NCBI RefSeq assembly: GCF_036323735.1
Contig: NC_086026.1
Location: 86,261,359-86,325,358, forward strand
Length of the DNA: 64,000 nucleotides
Source: Rattus norvegicus
Lineage: Eukaryota; Chordata; Mammalia; Rodentia; Muridae
Direction: 5' to 3'
Within the stretch, counting starts at the first letter, position 1. Each line of letters starts with the position of its first letter. Under the pieces are notes generated by a model. It saw only the letters and a list, made by a program, of their open reading frames with translations. It searched no databases and had not been told where the DNA came from. A program made the translations under genes and the position numbers. Shown here one piece after another: positions 11,336 through 22,594 of this stretch.

Positions 11336-12834
11336 AGAGCAATGTCATGGATATTCCCACCTGCTTACCTGCTGAGTTGTTTTGTGAAGTAAAATCTTCC
11401 AAACACAGAATCCTTTCTTCCTAAAGAATCTCCTCTTCATTCGAACACTAGCACACACTCTGTCTCCTTAGTGAAACACACCAAGTTTTAAGGGACACAA
11501 AATCTGTGCTTTCTTTATGTGCCAGAAGTACACAAAATATGTGTGTTCTTCAACGCCTCGAAGTGCAACTGTCATCCTAACAGTTGATTATCAAGTTCCC
11601 ATTTTCTGGGAAATTCCTGTATATCTATAGACTGATGTGGGTGTTATTGTACTTTTCATAGGAAGAAACTGCAACTAAGGTAATTTCCTTCTCACTGTGA
11701 CAATGATAACAAGGTGCGACCTTGGCTTCCTAGCTAGCGTAACTCTGTAGCAGCTCTCTGTGACCGGTCAGTTTTGAGTATATCCCCTGGGACTACTTCC
11801 TTTGTGTTTAATATAGTTTACTTTCATTTTGTAATATAGTGAGTCATTTTGTTTGAACATATAGGAAATTTAACTGTGTAAAAGTCAAGAGAATTGAAAA
11901 GGAATGCTAAAGGCGCAGAGACATTTGCTGCCTTAAGCCAGCATACCGTTATTCCTTCTCACCTTTTCCTTTGGTGGAGTCTTACTGCCTACATCGTAGT
12001 TGAGGAATTACATTCAGATGAAGGGCACACCCTTGAAAAACTGAGAGGTTGGCACAGATAAGTTGGATCAGTTGGCACCAAACATCATCTACTTCCCAGG
12101 CTCTCTTGCCAACTTGGTCTTCGAGTCACTATTGTGGTTGCCCACAGCCTACATCGGCTGAGCTACCATGTTAGGTTATCTAGCCACATTCTCCAAGCCA
12201 GGCTATCCAGCTGTAGTTCTTCTGGATCATGCGCACTCGAGTGCTGCTCCTTTTCGAAGGTAGATAGAAACTATGCACTAATGAGTGCTCTCCGCAGGTC
12301 GCCGTCTCCTCACCATGGCAACTGCAATATACTTTAGCGAAAGGCAGTTGGAGAGATTCTGCCAGCCAAAGAGGTGACCTGGATGCAAGTATTTCTGGCG
12401 TGGCAAAAATATTTCTGTTGCAAGACTTTTTGACACTCTCAAGTAGTTAGCCCACATCAAAGAGCCTATGATAATGAATCAGATTTAAAGATTTTGATAA
12501 CAAGCAGTGGAAGAAAAGAGCCCACGTCAGTAGTTCTGGGGATATGAAGTACGTAACAGGATGGTAGCAAAGAGACAGTCGTTTAAGTGCATTTTCCATT
12601 CCTCTATTAAGAAACAGTGTGCCATAGAATTAATTTTTTGCCTCCAATCTTACAATTAAAATATAATATAGAGATCTTTATAATTGTGTATAAGTAATAA
12701 TTATGAATTTGGTTACCTACTACATTTCCTGTGGCTTCTAAATTATGTTTTGGTAATCACCTATTTTACTTAAAAATATCACCATTACGTATATTTTGAA
12801 ACGAGCAAAGAGCTAATTCTCAAACGTTTCTTTT
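11336..12834. other. Unassigned DNA, no repeat seen
   Basis: A 1.5-kb stretch without recognisable repeats. 12060-12440 is the least AT-rich part and has short frames on both strands (60-67 codons). None shows a domain. A conserved non-coding element or an unrecognised exon cannot be excluded. Confidence 0.4.
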
Positions 12835-13345
12835 TTATATATAACTTTATTGGTGGATTGAAGACTTCATCAATGAGAGCTGTGTTTACATTTCTCCCTC
12901 CCTCTCCTCCATTCAGTTCCTCCCATGCTGCTCCTACCCGTCAAATTCATGGCCTCTCGTTATTTAATTCTAATTGGTGTGTGTGCCTGCAAATGCAACC
13001 TGTTAATATCATTTACTGTTGCTCGTATGTTTAGGGCTGGCCTCCTGAGATTGCCTAACCTATCACGAGCCTTGTCTTTGAAAGAAAAAGTCATTCTCTT
13101 CTCAGCAGCCATCTGGTCAGCACCTCAGCCTGTAGTTCTTCAAGGAGTGAAGAATTTCTTTGATTAGGTGTGGATACCACACTGTCTGTGAGTATGCAGA
13201 TAAGCATTTAGAATGCAGTTGAAATCGTAGTGGTTTAACGAAGGGGCAATAGTAGGTTCTCTTCCGGGGTCCATGGCTTCAGCAGCCTTGGTTAGTGCGC
13301 TAGGTTCACAGTACCAGGCATGGATTCCTATTGGGACTTAAAATC
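12835..13345 (-). mobile_element. Old L1 (Lx-type) 3' UTR fragment
   Basis: The segment aligns in order with 55300-56100, another antisense L1 3' UTR: CCTCTCGTTATTTAATTCTAA, TTAGGGCTGGCC, GTAGTTCTTCAAGGAGTG, ATTTAGAATGCAGTT, GTAGGTTCTCTTCC. Divergence is high, and large stretches present in the other copy are missing here. No coding part. Confidence 0.65.
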
Positions 13346-13569
13346 AATTACATTAATATTTGTTACCCCCATATATAAGCGCCATTGTTAAACCTTTTGG
13401 GATATTTTACCATTCTGGTTATTAGTTATTCATAGCCATTACTATTGGGTAATAACCGGTGATTGTTTTCCCTCCGGTGCTTCTATCAGGAAGGGCTATA
13501 CACATTATTTACCTCATTTTACCAAAGATGGATTTTATTGACTTATTCTTATTCTTACAGAGTGGTCCT

Positions 13570-13573
<4 letters not shown>

Positions 13574-13618
<45 letters not shown>
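13574..13618 (+). repeat. (CA)n microsatellite
   Basis: About 22 uninterrupted AC/CA units. Confidence 0.97.
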
Positions 13619-13620
<2 letters not shown>

Positions 13621-14369
13621 TAGATATTATATTTGTAATCATGTTTATTTCTTTGAATAATTATCCTAAATATTTCCAAACAAAAGTAAGAAGTTTGGAT
13701 TTCTCAGGTTTTAGCTCATGCACATGAAGTCAATAGAGTATAGAAGTAAAAATAAATTTGCCAAATATTAAGCCCAAGGGATGCATGCTTGCTCCGTCTC
13801 CAGGACTAACAGTCACCTGTCTGCTGTCTAGTCTGCCCCCAGGGCTAGCTAACTCTTTCCTGAGAGCAGCCACTGCCTGTATTCCCAAGAGTGCCGCTTG
13901 TTCCTCCTTGCCAGGTGCCTGCCAAGGCTATCTCACCCAGCTCCCAAGGCTGGCCTGCTAAGCTGCCCAAAGCCCCTCCCTCCTGAGAGCATCTGAGCTG
14001 ATTTTAAAATCAGCCAGATGACACAACTCCTGGGCTCAAAATCTATTGTCCTGAACACATCAGCTATTCTAGATTAGAATAACCCCCAGGCCTACATGGT
14101 GTCCATCCTCTCCACTCCACAGTCTGGCTGAAAAGGCCTTTTCTTATTCTCATCTCCTCCTCTTCCTCCTGGGACCTGAAAAAACCCACCCCTATACCTG
14201 CAGCCAGCGATTGGCATCCACCATCTTTATTTACAGTCAGTACATTCAATTATCAGTTAAACTTTACGTGTTCTTATGTCCAGGCTACCCCTATTTTTTC
14301 CTTTCTCTCTGTGTCTCTCTCTGTGTCTCTGCCTCTGTGTCTCTGTGTCTCTGCCCCCCCCCCCGTGCT
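13619..14369. other. Unassigned, moderately GC-rich; possible unrecognised dispersed repeat
   Basis: 13760-14260 is C+T-biased and more GC-rich than its flanks, with blocks such as ATTTACAGTCAGTACATTC that resemble rodent dispersed repeats, but I cannot name a family. A CTCTGTGTCT-type low-complexity tract and a C11 run occupy about 14303-14363. Confidence 0.4.
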
Positions 14370-14680
14370 TTGCATGGACGTGGATGCATATGTGTGCTCT
14401 TGTGTGCATGCAGAGTCCTGAGGGTGATGCTGGAAAGAAATCTCCACTTGCCTTCCGTCTTACTCAGTGCAGCAGGTCTCTCAATGAACCCCGGAACTTG
14501 CAAGACTATGTTTGCCAGCCAGTTTTCTCTGGGGATCCACTGTCTCCACTTCCTGAGGCTGGAATCTCAGGCAGGCCCCATGTCCACCTGGCACTTACAA
14601 GAGCTCTCGGCGTCTGATGTCTGCCCTTCACCACAAGACTGAAGCACTGAGCCAGTTCCCGAGCCTCTCAAGGTGATCTC
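14370..14680 (-). mobile_element. B4-type SINE, diverged
   Basis: Antisense order of a B4 (B1-like plus ID-like composite): a block like TCTCTCAATGAACCC, then TGCCAGCCAGTTTTCTCTGGG, CACTTCCTGAGGCTGGAATC, and an ID-like end (TGCCCTTCACCACAAGACTG ... GAGCC). Its nearest relative in the window is 24515-24815. Highly decayed. Confidence 0.55.
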
Positions 14681-15782
14681 TATTCTTAGTCACCATTTGA
14701 AAGGAAGGAGGACACTGGTTTTGGAGAGTTTGGCCTCACTGCTCTCATTTATTATACACATTTAAAAAATAAAGCAAAATAAAAAGACCATTAAGTCAAA
14801 TCAACTGTTCATTAACATAAGATTCCTGTTTGTGAACTTATGAGTGTGAAGTATAAATAGTGCTGTATAGCTTCCTGCCTAGGAATATTCACCAATGAAG
14901 AGTCAGCTTTCAAACTACATTACACTCAAATAACCCTGCTTGCCTGCAGCACTATAGATTACCTGTGTGAGTCACAAGCACCAAGGCTTAGTTACTGGTG
15001 CTTCGTGCCTTGGTTTCTCATGACTTCTGTAGAGATAGTTTCTTTAATTCTTTTTTTTTTTTTTTACAATTTCCTGTCTAGTAATTCTCTTTGGACTTTT
15101 TTTTTAATTAACTTGAATATTTCTTATATACATTTCGAGTGTTATTCCCTTTCCCAGTTTCCTGGCAAACATCCCCCTCCCCCTCCCCTTTTTTATGGGT
15201 GTTCCCCTCCCCATCCTCCCCCCCTGTTGCCCTCCCCCCAACAATCTAGTTCCCCTTCCCCTTCCACTGGTGCTCTTACTAGGATATTCATTGCTACCTA
15301 TGACGTCAGAGTCCAGGGTGGTCAGTCCATGTATAGTTTTTAGGTAGTGGCTTAGTCCCTGGAAGCTCTGGTTGCTTGGCATTGTTGTACATATGGGGTC
15401 TCGAGCCCCTTCAAGCTCTTCCAGTTCTTTCTCTGTTCCTTCAACGGGGGTCCTATTCTCAGTTCAGTGGTTTGCTGCTGGCATACGCCTCTGTGTTTGC
15501 TGAATTCTGGCTGTGTCTATCGGGAGAGATCTACATCCTGTCGGCCGACACTTCTTTGCTTCATCCATCTTGTCTAATTGGATGGCTGTATATGTATGGG
15601 CCACATGTGGGGCAGGCTCTGAATGGGTGTTCCTTCTGTGTCTCTTTTAATCTTTGCCTCTCTATTCCCTGCCAAGGGTATTCTTGTTCCCCCTTTTAAA
15701 GAAGAAGTGAAGCATTCACATTTTGATCATCTGTCTTGAGTTTCATGTGTTCTAGGCATCTAGGGTAATTCAAGCATTTGGG

Positions 15783-16855
15783 CTAATAGCCACTTATCAA
15801 TGAGTGCATACCATGTGTGTTTTTCTGTGATTGGGTTACCTCACTCAGGAAGATATTTTCCAGTTCCAACCATTTGTCTATGAATTTCATAAAGTCATTG
15901 TTTTTGATAGCTGAGTAATATTCCATTGTGTAGATGTACCACATTTTCTGTATCCATTCCTCTGTTGAAGGGCATCTGGGTTCTTTCCAGTTTCTGGCTA
16001 TTATAAATAAGGCTGCGATGAACATAGTGGAGCACGTGTCTTTTTTATATGTTGGGGCATCTTTTGGGTATATGCCCAAGAGAGGTATAGCTGGATCCTC
16101 AGGCAGTTCAATGTCCAATTTTCTGAGGAACATCCAGACTGATTTCCAGAATGGTTGTACCAGTCTGCAATCCCACCAACAATGGAGGAGTGTTCCTCTT
16201 TCTCCACATCCTCGCCAGCATCTGCTGTCACCTGAGTTTTTGATCTTAGCCATTCTCACTGGTGTGAGGTGAAATCTCAGGGTTGTTTTGATTTTCATTT
16301 CCCTTATGACTAAAGGTGTTGAACATTTCTTTAGGTGTTTCTCAGCCATTTGGCATTCCTCAGCTGTGAATTCTTTGTTTAGCTCTGAACCCCATTTTTT
16401 AATAGGGTTATTTGTCTCCCTGCGGTCTAACTTCTTGAGTTCTTTGTATATTTTGGATATAAGCCCTCTATCTGTTGTAGGATTGGTAAAGATCTTTTCC
16501 CAATCTGTTTGTTGCCGTTTTGTCCTAACCACAGTGTCCTTTGCCTTACAGAAGCTTTGCAGTTTTATGAGATCCCATTTGTCGATTCTTGATCTTAGAG
16601 CGTAAGCCATTGGTGTTTTGTTCAGGAAATTTTTTCCAGTGCCCATGTGTTCCAGATGCTTCCCTAGTTTTTCTTCTATTAGTTTGAGTGTATCTGGTTT
16701 GATGTGGAGGTCCTTGATCCACTTGGACTTAAGCTTTGTACAGGGTGATAAGCATGGATCGATCTGCATTCTTCTGCATGTTGACCTCCAGTTGAACCAG
16801 CACCATTTGCTGAAAATGCTGTCTTTTTTCCATTTCATGGTTTTGGCTCCTTTGT
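15783..16855 (-). pseudogene. L1 ORF2 C-terminal domain (open for 351 codons, detached from RT)
   Basis: One open frame from about 16838 to the natural stop at 15783. Residues near the start contain SIFSKWCWFNW and LSPCTKLKSKWIKDLHIKP. The Cys-His motif CX3CX7HX4C (starting CWRGCGERG, about residues 212-231) is intact. The end is MHSLISGY. In intact L1 this domain follows the reverse transcriptase and helps RNA binding. Here it is joined out of frame to the endonuclease part by a deletion at about 16855, so it would only be translated from an internal start, which is unlikely. Confidence 0.93.
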
Positions 16856-18125
16856 CAAAAATCTGTAGTTATGTCTCCCTTTTCATTTCTGATTTTGTTA
16901 ATTTGGAAACACTCTCTGTGTCCTCTTGTTAGTCTGGCTAAGGGTTTATCTATCTTGTTGATTTTCTCAAAGAACCAACTTTTGGTTCTGTTGATTCTTT
17001 CTATGGTCCTTTTTGTTTCTACTTGGTTGATTTCAGCTCTGAGTTTGATTATTTCCTGCCTTCTACTCCTCCTGGGTGTATTTGCTTCTTTTTGTTCTAG
17101 AGCTTTTAGGTGTGCTGTCAAGCTGCTGACATATGCTCTCTCCTGTTTCTTTCTGCAGACACTCAGAGCTATGAGTTTTCCTCTTAGCACAGCTTTCATT
17201 GTGTCCCACAAGTTTGGGTATGTTGTACCTTCATTTTCATTAAATTCTAAGAAGTCTTTAATTTCTTTCTTTATTTCTTCCTTGACCAGGTTATCATTGA
17301 GTAGAGCATTGTTCAACTTCCACGTGTATGTGGGCATTCTTCCCTTATTGTTATTGAAGACCAGCTTTAGGCTTTGGTGGTCTGATAGCACGCATGGGAT
17401 TATTTCTATCTTTCTGTACCTGTTGCGGCCCGTTTTTTGACCAATTATATGGTCAATTTTGGAGAAAGTACCATGAGGAGCTGAGAAGAAGGTATATCCT
17501 TTTGCTTTAGGGTAGAATGTTCTATAAATATCCGTTAAGTCCATTTGGCTCATGACTTCTCTTAGTCTGTCTACGTCTCTGTTTAATTTCTGTTTCCATG
17601 ATCTGTCCATTGATGAGAGTGGGGTGTTGAAGTCTCCCACTATTATTGTGTGAGGTGCAATGTGTGTTTTGAGCTTTATTAAGGTTTCTTTTACGTATGT
17701 AGGTGCCTTGTATTTGGGGCATAGATATTTAGGATTGAGAGTTCATCTTGGTGGATTTTTCCTTTGATGAATATGAAGTGTCCTTCCTTATCTTTTTTTA
17801 TGACTTTTAGTTGAAAATTGATTTTATTTGATATTAGAATGGCTACTCCAGCTTGCTTCTTCTGACCATTTGCTTGGAAAGTTGTTTTCCAGCCTTTCAC
17901 TCTGAGGTAGTGTCTGTCTTTGTCTCTGAGGTGTGTTTCTTGTAGGCAGCAGAATGCAGGGTCCTCGTTGCGTATCCAGTTTGTTAATCTATGTCTTTTT
18001 ATTGGGGAGTTGAGGCCATTGATGTTGAGAGATATTAAGAAATAGTGATTATTTCTTCCTGTTATATTCATATTTGGATGTGAGTTTATGTTTGTGTGCT
18101 TTTTTTCTCTTTGTTTTGTTGCCAA
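16856..18125 (-). pseudogene. L1 ORF2 N-terminal endonuclease, frameshifted
   Basis: ORF2 starts at an ATG at 18125. The apurinic/apyrimidinic-type endonuclease motifs are visible: SLNINGLNSPIKRHR, CLQETHL (catalytic Glu), LNIYAPNTR, then after a one-base deletion near 17707 the frame continues with VGDFNTPLSSMDR (Asp/Asn pair), YTFFSAPHGTFSKIDHI and SDHQSLKLVF (catalytic Asp-His). The first frame terminates at 17691; the second runs from about 17700 to 16855. The frame ends in GDITTDF, where intact L1 continues into the RT domain. All endonuclease motif residues survive, but the frameshift prevents a single product. Confidence 0.92.
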
Positions 18126-18130
18126 GACGA

Positions 18131-18551
18131 TTAGTTTCTTGTTTCTTCTAGGGTATAGCTTTCCTCCTTATGTTGGGCTTTACCATTTATTATCCTTTGT
18201 AGTGCTGGATTTGTAGAAAGATATTGTGTAAATTTGGTTTTGTCATGGAATATCTTGGTTTCTCCATCTATGTTAATTGAGAGTTTTGCAGGATACAGTA
18301 ACCTGGGCTGGCATTTGTGTTCTCTTGGGGTCTGTATGACATCTGTCCAGGATCTTCTGGCTTTCATAGTTTCTGGAGAAAAGTCTGGGGTAATTCTGAT
18401 AGGTCTGCCCTTATATGTTACTTGACCTTTTTCCCTTACTGCTTTTAATATTCTTTCTTTATTTTGTGCGTTTGGTGTTTTGACTATTATGTGATGGGAG
18501 GTGATTCTTTTCTGGTCCAATCTATTTGGAGTTCTGTAGGCTTCTTGTACA
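18131..18551 (-). pseudogene. L1 ORF1 C-terminal part (5'-truncated)
   Basis: The last 129-140 codons of ORF1p, the RNA-binding chaperone of the L1 particle. Visible are the end of the RRM-like region and the C-terminal domain (KERILKAVREKGQVTYKGRP, ARRSWTDVIQTPREHKCQP, LLYPAKLSI). The stop follows LEETRN; ORF2 begins about 6 bp downstream. The methionine at 18520 is internal to ORF1, so this is a truncated gene, not a short one. The coiled coil is missing. Confidence 0.93.
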
Positions 18552-19205
18552 CAATAGACTACTAATCAGCCATTAAAACCAATGACTTCATGAAATTCCT
18601 AGGCAAATGGATGGAAGTAGAAAATATCCTGAGTGAGGTAACACAGTCATAAATAACAGATATGGTATATATTCGCTGAGACATGGATATTAGGAAAACA
18701 GCTTGGAATACCTAGGATACAACTTATAGACCACATGAAGGTCAAGAAAAAGGAAGACTGAAGTGTGGGTACCTCAGTCCTACTTGGAGGGGAGAACAAA
18801 ATAATCATGGGAAGTTGAGGGAAGGAGGGACTTGGGCAGGAGAGAGGAAGGGTCGAGGAAAAAAGGGGGAGCAGGATTAGGTGTGGGAGGAGATGGGCCA
18901 GATGTTTCAGAAGGTCAGGAAATTGAACAGAGGTATGTAGCAATGGGGGATGGGAAACGAGGCTAGCCACCAGTAAGTCCTAGATTCCAGAAAAGCAAGA
19001 GGCTCCCAGGACCCAACTGGGATGGCATTAGCTGAAATACCCAATAAAGGGGAGAGAGAACCTGTAGAGAATATATTCAGTGTTTAGGTTTGGTCCCGGT
19101 TGAGGGATGGGGAACTATAGTCTATATCGTTTGGGGAGGCTCTTAGATCCTCCTGACTAGGGATGCCAAAGGGAGGTTGCCCAGAGGCATAGTTTCTTAG
19201 GCTCT
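18549..19205 (+). mobile_element. Older L1 fragment: end of ORF2 plus 3' UTR
   Basis: Starts abruptly with TACACAATAGACTACTAATC (the IYTMEYYSAIKNNDFMKF region), runs through ENILSEVTQS-like codons and a 3' UTR with TGGATATTAGGAAAACAGC and a G/A-rich part. The upstream remainder of this L1 is not seen on the other side of the young L1 (left of 15098), so the boundary is not a simple nested insertion. Confidence 0.8.
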
Positions 19206-19439
19206 ATTGCCATAATTAACTTATTCAAGGTAAGATGGATCAGGCATTCCTGGTTTTTAAGACTTTTAGCAAAACACAGAGGCATGTTGAAAGAACTTAT
19301 TGGTGATAAAAAATCTACTGAATGCAAGTCATGCAAGTTAATGCTGTTTTTTTTTCAAAATGAACATAACTAGACTTTTATGCAAACATTTACCACATGC
19401 TAATTATACAAAGTACCTGAGGTCACTGTGCTGTGTGCA

Positions 19440-20000
19440 TGCACATAACTTATATGTTGACTATATTTACCCACCTGACTCTCTGTCTCATCCTCCCTCT
19501 CCACCAAGCACTCTTCCCAGTTCCTAAACTTTCAAAGGGCATCTACATGTTTCTCTGGTTTCCCCTACCTTACATGTCCCTTAAGAGTCTACTATTCATT
19601 TCAGTGTACATGCTTTCAAAGTCATCTTGTTGATCTCCACCTGAGGGAAGATGACTCATGACATCTCCTCTCTGTGCTGGTTGGTGTTACTTAGCTTGCT
19701 CTGTATTTCCATGCATTCTGCTCTAAGTGACAGGGTGTCATCTATTTTTATGTCTGGGTAGTATCCCATGACAATGCACTTCCATATAAATTCCTTTGTT
19801 GGAATATGGTGGTTTCCATATTTTATTTATTGTAAAGAGTACTGCAGTGAACTTGGGAGGCAATGTCTTTTGTATATAACAATCACATTTTATTTTGGTT
19901 ATACTTATTATCACCTCACTTCTAAGGCATGGAGACTAAGATATTTATGTGGCCTTCCTAGCTACTATGCTAGTTTTGTCTCTTGACAGATGAAATTCCC
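19440..20000 (-). mobile_element. Ancient L1 ORF2-3' fragment
   Basis: In plus orientation it shows the usual antisense L1 blocks: GCTTGCTCTGTATTTCCATGC, TGGGTAGTATCCCATGACA, TTCCTTTGTTGGAATATGG and GTACTGCAGTGAACTTGGG. High divergence marks a pre-rodent or early rodent L1. Confidence 0.6.
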
Positions 20001-21356
20001 ACAAAAGGGTTCATTGCAATAATTTTTATTAACTCCGCCACGGAAAAGGAGAATATGTAAATTTGCCCCACACTGCAGATGCTGCATAAACATTATAATT
20101 CACTGAGGTTCATGGGAAAGAAGTTGCCATATCGTTTTCACTGTGATAAATTCATTCGAAGGATGAGTAAGTTCTGTGTTTATTGAATATGACTGTGGAT
20201 TTTGTTGGAAATAGATATTTTAAACAATCATTCAATTAATCTTCTAATAATTTCAACTTGTGTTCGATACCATTTGACTGTTTGCTCCACCACTTTGATC
20301 AGTTTGTATCACCAATAGAACAGCATGTTGGCAAAGGCAGTCCAAATATAGAGATACAATTTCTAGATCTATGCTTTTATATTCATGATTAGTTTTGAAA
20401 CTAAAGAATGGACTATATCTTATTTTGCTCTGTTGTAAATCATCTGAGCTGGATTTAGCTATGTTCCTGGACATAACTCCATGGCTGGTACACAGAACAC
20501 GTTCGCCATTATCCACTGAACAAGAAACCCTCGTGATGGCGTATAATCATACGTCAAGGGGCCATACTGGTAGAGTAAGAAAGTGACCCACTCCAAGGTT
20601 TTTCAGCTAGAAGAGTCTCTATGGCTCAATAAATGCTAGAAACCGAGGAGTAAGTGTTGGAAATGAATTACTATTGCTTTTTAATGTTTTGAATATGTCA
20701 TTTTTCAACCTGCAACCAGAGATTAGAAAAATATCAACAGGAGGCTAATGTCTGCCCAGAACACTGCACTTGGCAGGGCCAATGGCTTGGTTGTGTGATA
20801 ACTTTCACAGGACACATATGATTTAACACTTCTGTTAATTCCCAAAGCTCTTTCCTATGGATTTATTTCATGGTACATATCATTACACCAGCAAATACCA
20901 GCAAAATTCAGTTATAATTTATTCTACTAATACACTTCAATAGCCCGGGAAAAAAAACACCTTTACTATTTCCTCATTTCCTTCCATGTATATATTTTTG
21001 TCTTTTACACTGAAAACTCATTTTCTGTATACTATCGCTGAATAATAAACAAGTGGACCAGACGGCAGTGTTGTAATTATTGGACTGAGAGTTTCTGACT
21101 AAAAACTCATGTCACTGATGTGCCACAGGGCATATGTGGCTCTGCTTCTCACTGTGGTGCTGTGCTCCAGTTGCCTCTTTTTTTGTGGCAATAATCTGAT
21201 TAATTAACACCAGTCTGAATTAGACAAGTTAACATTTCTCTTCTCTCATTTCTTCACAGGCAAACTAGAAACATAAGTGATTTACTGCATGTGGATGTTA
21301 GAAGTGTCAGACAAGGTAGCAGAAAGAGGGGGCCCTGAGCCTATATTCACTGGATT
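20001..21356. other. Unassigned AT-rich DNA
   Basis: No repeat or gene recognised. The opposing short frames near 20253-20586 (87 and 63 codons) carry no recognisable domain. Confidence 0.45.
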
Positions 21357-21359
21357 ATT

Positions 21360-21401
<42 letters not shown>

Positions 21402-21415
21402 GTCGTCGTCGTCGT

Positions 21416-21458
<43 letters not shown>

Positions 21459-21531
21459 ATCATCACCATCATCATCATTGGTGATGATGATGGTGGTGGT
21501 GGTGATAATGATGATGATGACGGTTTACACA
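21357..21531 (+). repeat. (TCA)n-(TCG)n trinucleotide repeat with a terminal inverted part
   Basis: Pure TCA units (21357-21400), then CGT units (21401-21420), then four copies of the 9-mer TCATCGTCG (21421-21456), then CAT units, then an inversion to GAT/GGT units (about 21480-21531). Fifteen CpGs lie within about 60 bases. A perfect 14-bp stem (21464-21477 with 21482-21495) surrounds the loop TTGG. Poly-Ser and poly-Met reading frames are artefacts. Confidence 0.96.
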
Positions 21532-22110
21532 AACAGCAAAAGACAGTAAGCATACTTTCACAAACTGAACACAGTGCTTTTCATTACAAGTAAAGTGTTC
21601 TGTACATCAACTCGACAGGCAACTCAAAGGCTACAGATACAAGGGAAGTTTGCTGTACTGCATGCTACCAAGTGAAATATGTTCTTGTGCAGGTAATTCC
21701 TGCTGAAATAACAGATTTAAACTGATGCAAACCCAAATAGAAAAATGCACACATGGTAAATATTTCCTATAATTAGTCTAACAAAATATGCTAGGTCAAA
21801 ATGTATAAGTGCAGATTAAGATTATTACTACAGCCAATATTTTTATAGCCTTTCACCCATTTCAGTAGAGTTCCCCATAATTCGAGTGACATTGTTACTA
21901 TTAGTATCTGTTCAATTCAAATGATATTGTGAATGGTGCTACCTTTAAAGTCTAATCTTAGTTTTATGTTTTGATTAATAAGTTTTAAAAACTTAGTATA
22001 TAAGTTAACCAGTTTCTGTAGCAATGATTAAAAGTCAAAGGTAGGTCCATATCTCTCTTTCTTTCTCTCTGGATATATATGCATTCTACTGTTTCCTCAA
22101 CTCCACCTTT
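21532..22110. other. Unassigned AT-rich DNA
   Basis: Nothing recognisable between the trinucleotide array and the direct-repeat copy that begins at about 22111. Confidence 0.45.
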
Positions 22111-22162
22111 ACAATCTTACTTCAGATAAAAGTAATAGAATACATTATTAAAATTTATTATA

Positions 22163-22186
22163 ATACACACACACATATATATATAC

Positions 22187-22238
<52 letters not shown>
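22163..22238 (+). repeat. (CA)n/(TA)n microsatellite
   Basis: Starts ACACACACACA, changes to TATATACATA and ends in a long uninterrupted AT alternation, which is self-complementary and able to extrude a cruciform. Confidence 0.96.
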
Positions 22239-22240
<2 letters not shown>

Positions 22241-22249
22241 TATGTTCTG

Positions 22250-22546
22250 TTCTGCTGGATGTGCTTTGCTTTGTTTCCTTGAACTAGGTTTTGCCCTCTT
22301 TTGGAAATAGTTCAACTGCAGATCAGGCTGGCCTTGCATTCTCAGCCCTCTTCCCTAAACTTTTTAAAAGCTTGAATTACAGATGTATACTACAACATCA
22401 GGGCAGGTCTTAAGGAAACACTCTTTTAATGTTGAGAGCTGAAAAATATACAGCATTGTCAACCCCCTCATACTGTGGTAAATGGAACCCAGGGTCTTCT
22501 TCATGCTAGGCAGGCATTCTACTACTGAGCTGTATCCTCAAGTCTA
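22250..22546 (-). mobile_element. B4-type SINE (B1-like plus ID-like halves)
   Basis: The left half is a decayed antisense B1 (CAGGCTGGCCTTGCATTCTC and a TTGAATTACAGATGTATACT block). The right half is ID-like: GGAACCCAGGGTCTTCTTCA, then TACTACTGAGCTGTATCCTC. This left-right order is a B4 read on the minus strand. Confidence 0.65.
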
Positions 22547-22594
22547 CAACCTTACTTCAGATAAAAGTAATAGAATATGTTATTAAAATTATAT

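Larger units (their letters stand above)
15098..18551 (-). mobile_element. Young rat L1, 5'-truncated in ORF1, with an internal ORF2 deletion
   Basis: Minus-strand L1 of about 3.45 kb. In element order: ORF1 C-terminal half (18551-18131), ORF2 endonuclease (18125-16856), a deletion junction, ORF2 C-terminus (16855-15783), a 3' UTR with its C-rich (sense G-rich) block at about 15170-15250, and a poly(A) tail (T-run, about 15099-15107). Sequence is very close to the copies at 48.4-50.1 and 52.7-55.3 kb. It abuts an older plus-strand L1 at about 18549-18552. The reverse-transcriptase domain is absent, so it cannot be autonomous. Confidence 0.95.
22111..22594. repeat. Long direct repeat flanking an AT microsatellite and a B4
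   Basis: A block of about 48 bp containing CTTACTTCAGATAAAAGTAA occurs at 22111-22158 and again at 22547-22594, with three or four differences. Weaker similarity extends left of both (GCATTCTACT at 22081 and 22515). Between them are a TA/CA microsatellite and a B4 SINE. It could be an unusually long target-site duplication or a local tandem duplication. Confidence 0.85.

Noticed and set aside
14211..14642. 143- and 113-codon plus-strand frames
   Set aside because: Cover a CTCTGTGTCT low-complexity tract and an antisense B4; both frames overlap, which fits composition rather than coding.
16871..17440. 189-codon plus-strand hydrophobic frame
   Set aside because: Shadow of the minus-strand L1 endonuclease gene.
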